From: Paludibacterium paludis
GTDB lineage: Bacteria > Pseudomonadota > Gammaproteobacteria > Burkholderiales > Chromobacteriaceae
Direction: 5' to 3'
Assembly (NCBI RefSeq): GCF_018802605.1
Contig: NZ_CP069161.1
Location: 3,224,001 to 3,288,000, forward strand
Length of the DNA stretch: 64,000 nucleotides
Position numbers and translations under genes: made by a program. Under the pieces are notes generated by a model, which did not search any database, was not told where the DNA came from, and saw only the letters and a list, made by a program, of their open reading frames with translations. Below, piece after piece: positions 61,969-64,000 of the stretch. The first letter of the stretch is position 1, and each line of letters starts with the position of its first letter.

Positions 61969-63462
61969 ATGAATCAGACATCCCGACCATACTGGCAGCG
62001 CCAGGGCATGGCCGTGCTCGGCGCGCTCCTCATCGCGCGCCTGGCTGCCATGATCCTGATTCCATTGACGGACACCACCGAGGCGCGCTACGCGGAAATC
62101 GCCCGCAAGATGCTGGAAACCGGCAACTGGATCACGCTGTGGCACGATTACGGCGTGCCCTTCTGGGCCAAGCCCCCGCTGTCCACCTGGTTCTCCGCCC
62201 TGTCGATGGGGCTATTCGGCGTCAACGAACTGGCGGCGCGATTGCCGTCGCTGCTGCTGTCGGCGGGGACGGTCGCCCTGGTCGCCCGCCTGCTGCGCAA
62301 GCGCTACGGCGGCGATGCGGGCTGGGCATCGGCCCTGCTGCTGGCGGGGGGTATCCTGTTCCTGCTCGGATCCGGCACGGTGATGACCGACCCCGCCCTG
62401 ATCTTCGCCACCACGCTCATTCATGTCGCCTTCTGGGAGGCGCTGGATACCGGCAAGCGCGCGTGGGGCTACCTGTTCTTCGCCGGGATCGGCCTCGGAC
62501 TCCTCGCCAAGGGGCCGATCGCCATCGTGCTCACGGCCATGCCCATCGGACTGTGGGTGATCCTCAATCACCGCTGGGCCGCGATCCGGCAACACCTTCC
62601 CTGGCTGACCGGCACGCTGCTGGCTCTGGCCATCGCCGTTCCCTGGTACTGGCTGGCCGAGCGCCGCACGCCGGGATTTCTCGATTATTTCATCGTCGGC
62701 GAGCACATCAGCCGCTTTCTCGACCCAGGCTGGAAAGGCGACCGCTACGGCTACGCCCATGCCACGCCGCACGGTATGATCTGGCTGTACGCCGCGGCGG
62801 GCCTCCTGCCCTGGTCGGTCTGCGCTCCGGTGTGGCTCGTCCGCTTCGGCCGCCGGCTGGTGCCGGACCGCCGCGACGGTTTCCTGAGCTATTGCGTGCT
62901 ATGGACAACGATGCCGCTGGTTTTCTTTACCGTCTCGGGCAACATCATCATGCCGTACGCCCTGACCATGGTGCCGGGCTTCGCCGCGCTGGCCGCGTCG
63001 CTATGGGCCCGCCACGACGCGCCGGAGCGAGGGCGCTGGCTGCCCTGGCTCGCGGCGCTGCCGCTTGTCGCGCTGATCGCGGCAACCCTGGCGTTCCGCC
63101 TCGCTCCCGAACCGCTCGCCCGCACCCAGAAGGCCATGGTCGGCGCCTGGTTCGCCGAGCGGCCCGCCGCGAACTCGCGGCTGGTGCTGTGGGACAGCCG
63201 TCGGGAGTTTTCCGCGGAGTTCTATGCCGGCGGCCGCTTGATCACCACCTTCAACCCGCAGACCGTGCGGAAGGCGCTCGCCACGCCCGGCAACGATTAC
63301 CTGGCCTGCCGCGACAGCGAGTGCGCGTCGCTGCCGGCCGAACTGCGCGCCGCTTTTGTGGAAGCGGGGCGTTTCCCCAACCCCGGCGAAGCCATGCGTC
63401 TCCTGAAAAAACGCGCGCCCGCCACTCCCCTTCCCCTGACAGGACCCGGCAATGACCGCTGA
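61969..63462 (+). CDS. ArnT-like lipid-linked glycosyltransferase (GT83/PMT family)
   Basis: A 497-residue membrane glycosyltransferase with 10-12 segments. The first periplasmic loop has TDTTEARYAEIARKMLETG, the catalytic acidic region of ArnT/PMT enzymes; FWAKPPLSTWF follows, and LDYFIVGEHISRFL later. It would move a sugar from undecaprenyl phosphate onto lipid A or another acceptor. The start is uncertain: ATG 61906 is possible, but the TAGAAT at 61901 looks like a -10 box, which favours 61969. It overlaps the next GT2 gene by 11 bases, which may make its lipid-linked donor. Confidence 0.87.
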   Translation: MNQTSRPYWQRQGMAVLGALLIARLAAMILIPLTDTTEARYAEIARKMLETGNWITLWHDYGVPFWAKPPLSTWFSALSMGLFGVNELAARLPSLLLSAGTVALVARLLRKRYGGDAGWASALLLAGGILFLLGSGTVMTDPALIFATTLIHVAFWEALDTGKRAWGYLFFAGIGLGLLAKGPIAIVLTAMPIGLWVILNHRWAAIRQHLPWLTGTLLALAIAVPWYWLAERRTPGFLDYFIVGEHISRFLDPGWKGDRYGYAHATPHGMIWLYAAAGLLPWSVCAPVWLVRFGRRLVPDRRDGFLSYCVLWTTMPLVFFTVSGNIIMPYALTMVPGFAALAASLWARHDAPERGRWLPWLAALPLVALIAATLAFRLAPEPLARTQKAMVGAWFAERPAANSRLVLWDSRREFSAEFYAGGRLITTFNPQTVRKALATPGNDYLACRDSECASLPAELRAAFVEAGRFPNPGEAMRLLKKRAPATPLPLTGPGNDR

Positions 63463-64000
63463 TTTTGTCCCGGACTACCTTCTTGATCTGCGCGCCGCCC
63501 AGCGGCCGGCCATGCCGCGCGTGAGCTGCATCGTTCCCGCCTACAACGAAGCGGACAATATCGCGCTGTTGCTGACCACTCTCAACGCCCTGCTCGCCAA
63601 GGACGGCTACGAGCACGAGCTGATCGTGGTCGACGACGGCAGCCGCGACGCGACCGTCGAAGAAGTGCTCAAACTCCAGGCCACACTGCCGGTGACACTG
63701 ATCCAGCTGTCACGCAACTTCGGCAAGGAAATCGCGCTCACAGCGGGCATCGACCACTGCGACGGCGATGTGGCCGTGCTGATCGACGGCGACTTTCAGC
63801 ATCCCCCCGAAGTAATCCCGGATTTTCTGGCGCACTGGCGGCGCGGTTACGACATGGTGTACAGCGTTCGCGCCAGCCGGGACGGCGAGTCGCTCGCCAA
63901 GCGCTGGTTCACCCGGACCTTCTACACCCTGCTCAACCTCGGTTCCGCGCTGAAAATCCCGGAAAACACCCAGGACTTCCGGGTGCTGGACCGCTGCATC
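63452..64000 (+). CDS. Family 2 glycosyltransferase, N-terminal part (cut by window end)
   Basis: The open frame from ATG 63452 runs to the window end (183 residues). VSCIVPAYNEADNIALLL, LIVVDDGSRDAT, SRNFGKEIALTAGID and VLIDGDFQHPP are typical of GT2 enzymes of the ArnC/DPM1 (polyprenyl-phosphate sugar transferase) type, with DxD as DGD. It should make a lipid-linked sugar on the cytoplasmic side for the ArnT-like enzyme encoded just upstream. Confidence 0.92.
   Translation, partial: MTADFVPDYLLDLRAAQRPAMPRVSCIVPAYNEADNIALLLTTLNALLAKDGYEHELIVVDDGSRDATVEEVLKLQATLPVTLIQLSRNFGKEIALTAGIDHCDGDVAVLIDGDFQHPPEVIPDFLAHWRRGYDMVYSVRASRDGESLAKRWFTRTFYTLLNLGSALKIPENTQDFRVLDRCI

Noticed and set aside
60446-61990. 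A 514-codon frame antisense to the POT transporter
   Set aside because: Composition is His/Glu/Gln-rich, typical of antisense GC-rich frames, with no motif.
1-64000. CRISPR array
   Set aside because: No run of regularly spaced direct repeats was seen.

Overview
The window is high-GC DNA that reads as a betaproteobacterium. I think it is close to the Chromobacteriaceae/Neisseriales, but that placement is an inference from protein style, not a search. Supporting signs are a ccoN-O-Q-P plus ccoG-fixH cbb3 oxidase cluster with an FNR-type box, a siaABC signalling set, and a P2-type prophage in a tRNA-Ser gene.

Bases 1 to about 18650 are the right part of a P2-like (Peduovirus-type) prophage whose left end lies outside the window. 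In order it carries the tail fibre end and its assembly protein; a cargo block (com, dam, a small gene, and a LuxR-type regulator on the opposite strand) at the place where P2 carries its Z/fun conversion gene; the tail genes FI, FII, E with a -1 frameshift to E', T, U and D; a PH-SHOCT gene and a Cro/CI-type repressor on the minus strand; a rightward early operon (small regulator, CII-like, Ogr/Delta, a large zinc-finger/Toprim/P-loop primase-helicase, several small unknown genes); and a DUF4224-like protein with a tyrosine integrase. It ends in the 3' part of a tRNA-Ser with its terminator. A second, decayed tRNA-like piece about 170 bases further on points to an older insertion at the same site.

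Beside that junction (18995-20905, minus strand) is the most striking gene. It has a signal peptide, then a domain about 60% identical to eukaryotic ubiquitin that would begin exactly at the predicted cleavage site, two Ig-like (BIG2-type) repeats, and a C-terminal autotransporter barrel. It looks like a surface-displayed ubiquitin.

Bases 21289-31770 hold an iron-siderophore system: a TonB-dependent receptor, then a tightly overlapping operon (two ABC half-transporters, two FecCD-type permeases, an ATPase and a FatB/CeuE-like binding protein), with a divergent TetR regulator, a 9-bp inverted repeat and Fur-like boxes. Bases 31850-41078 hold mixed accessory genes: a MocR regulator with its divergent EamA-type exporter, a family 3 solute-binding protein, a secreted astacin-type protease with an altered Met-turn, a GlxA-like AraC regulator, a thioredoxin-like protein, an isochorismatase-like hydrolase, a sigma-factor remnant, a 32-residue peptide gene and an eamA homologue.

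From 41240 the content is mostly core: siaABC facing an EAL-like/HDOD protein, aroC, a prolyl-hydroxylase-like dioxygenase, a YbaY/YscW-like protein, fixH, ccoG, ccoPQON, an M61 peptidase, pepN, a PsiF-repeat protein, an alpha/beta hydrolase, a TPM-domain protein with LemA, a POT peptide transporter, an ArnT-like lipid-linked glycosyltransferase, and the start of a family 2 glycosyltransferase cut by the window edge.
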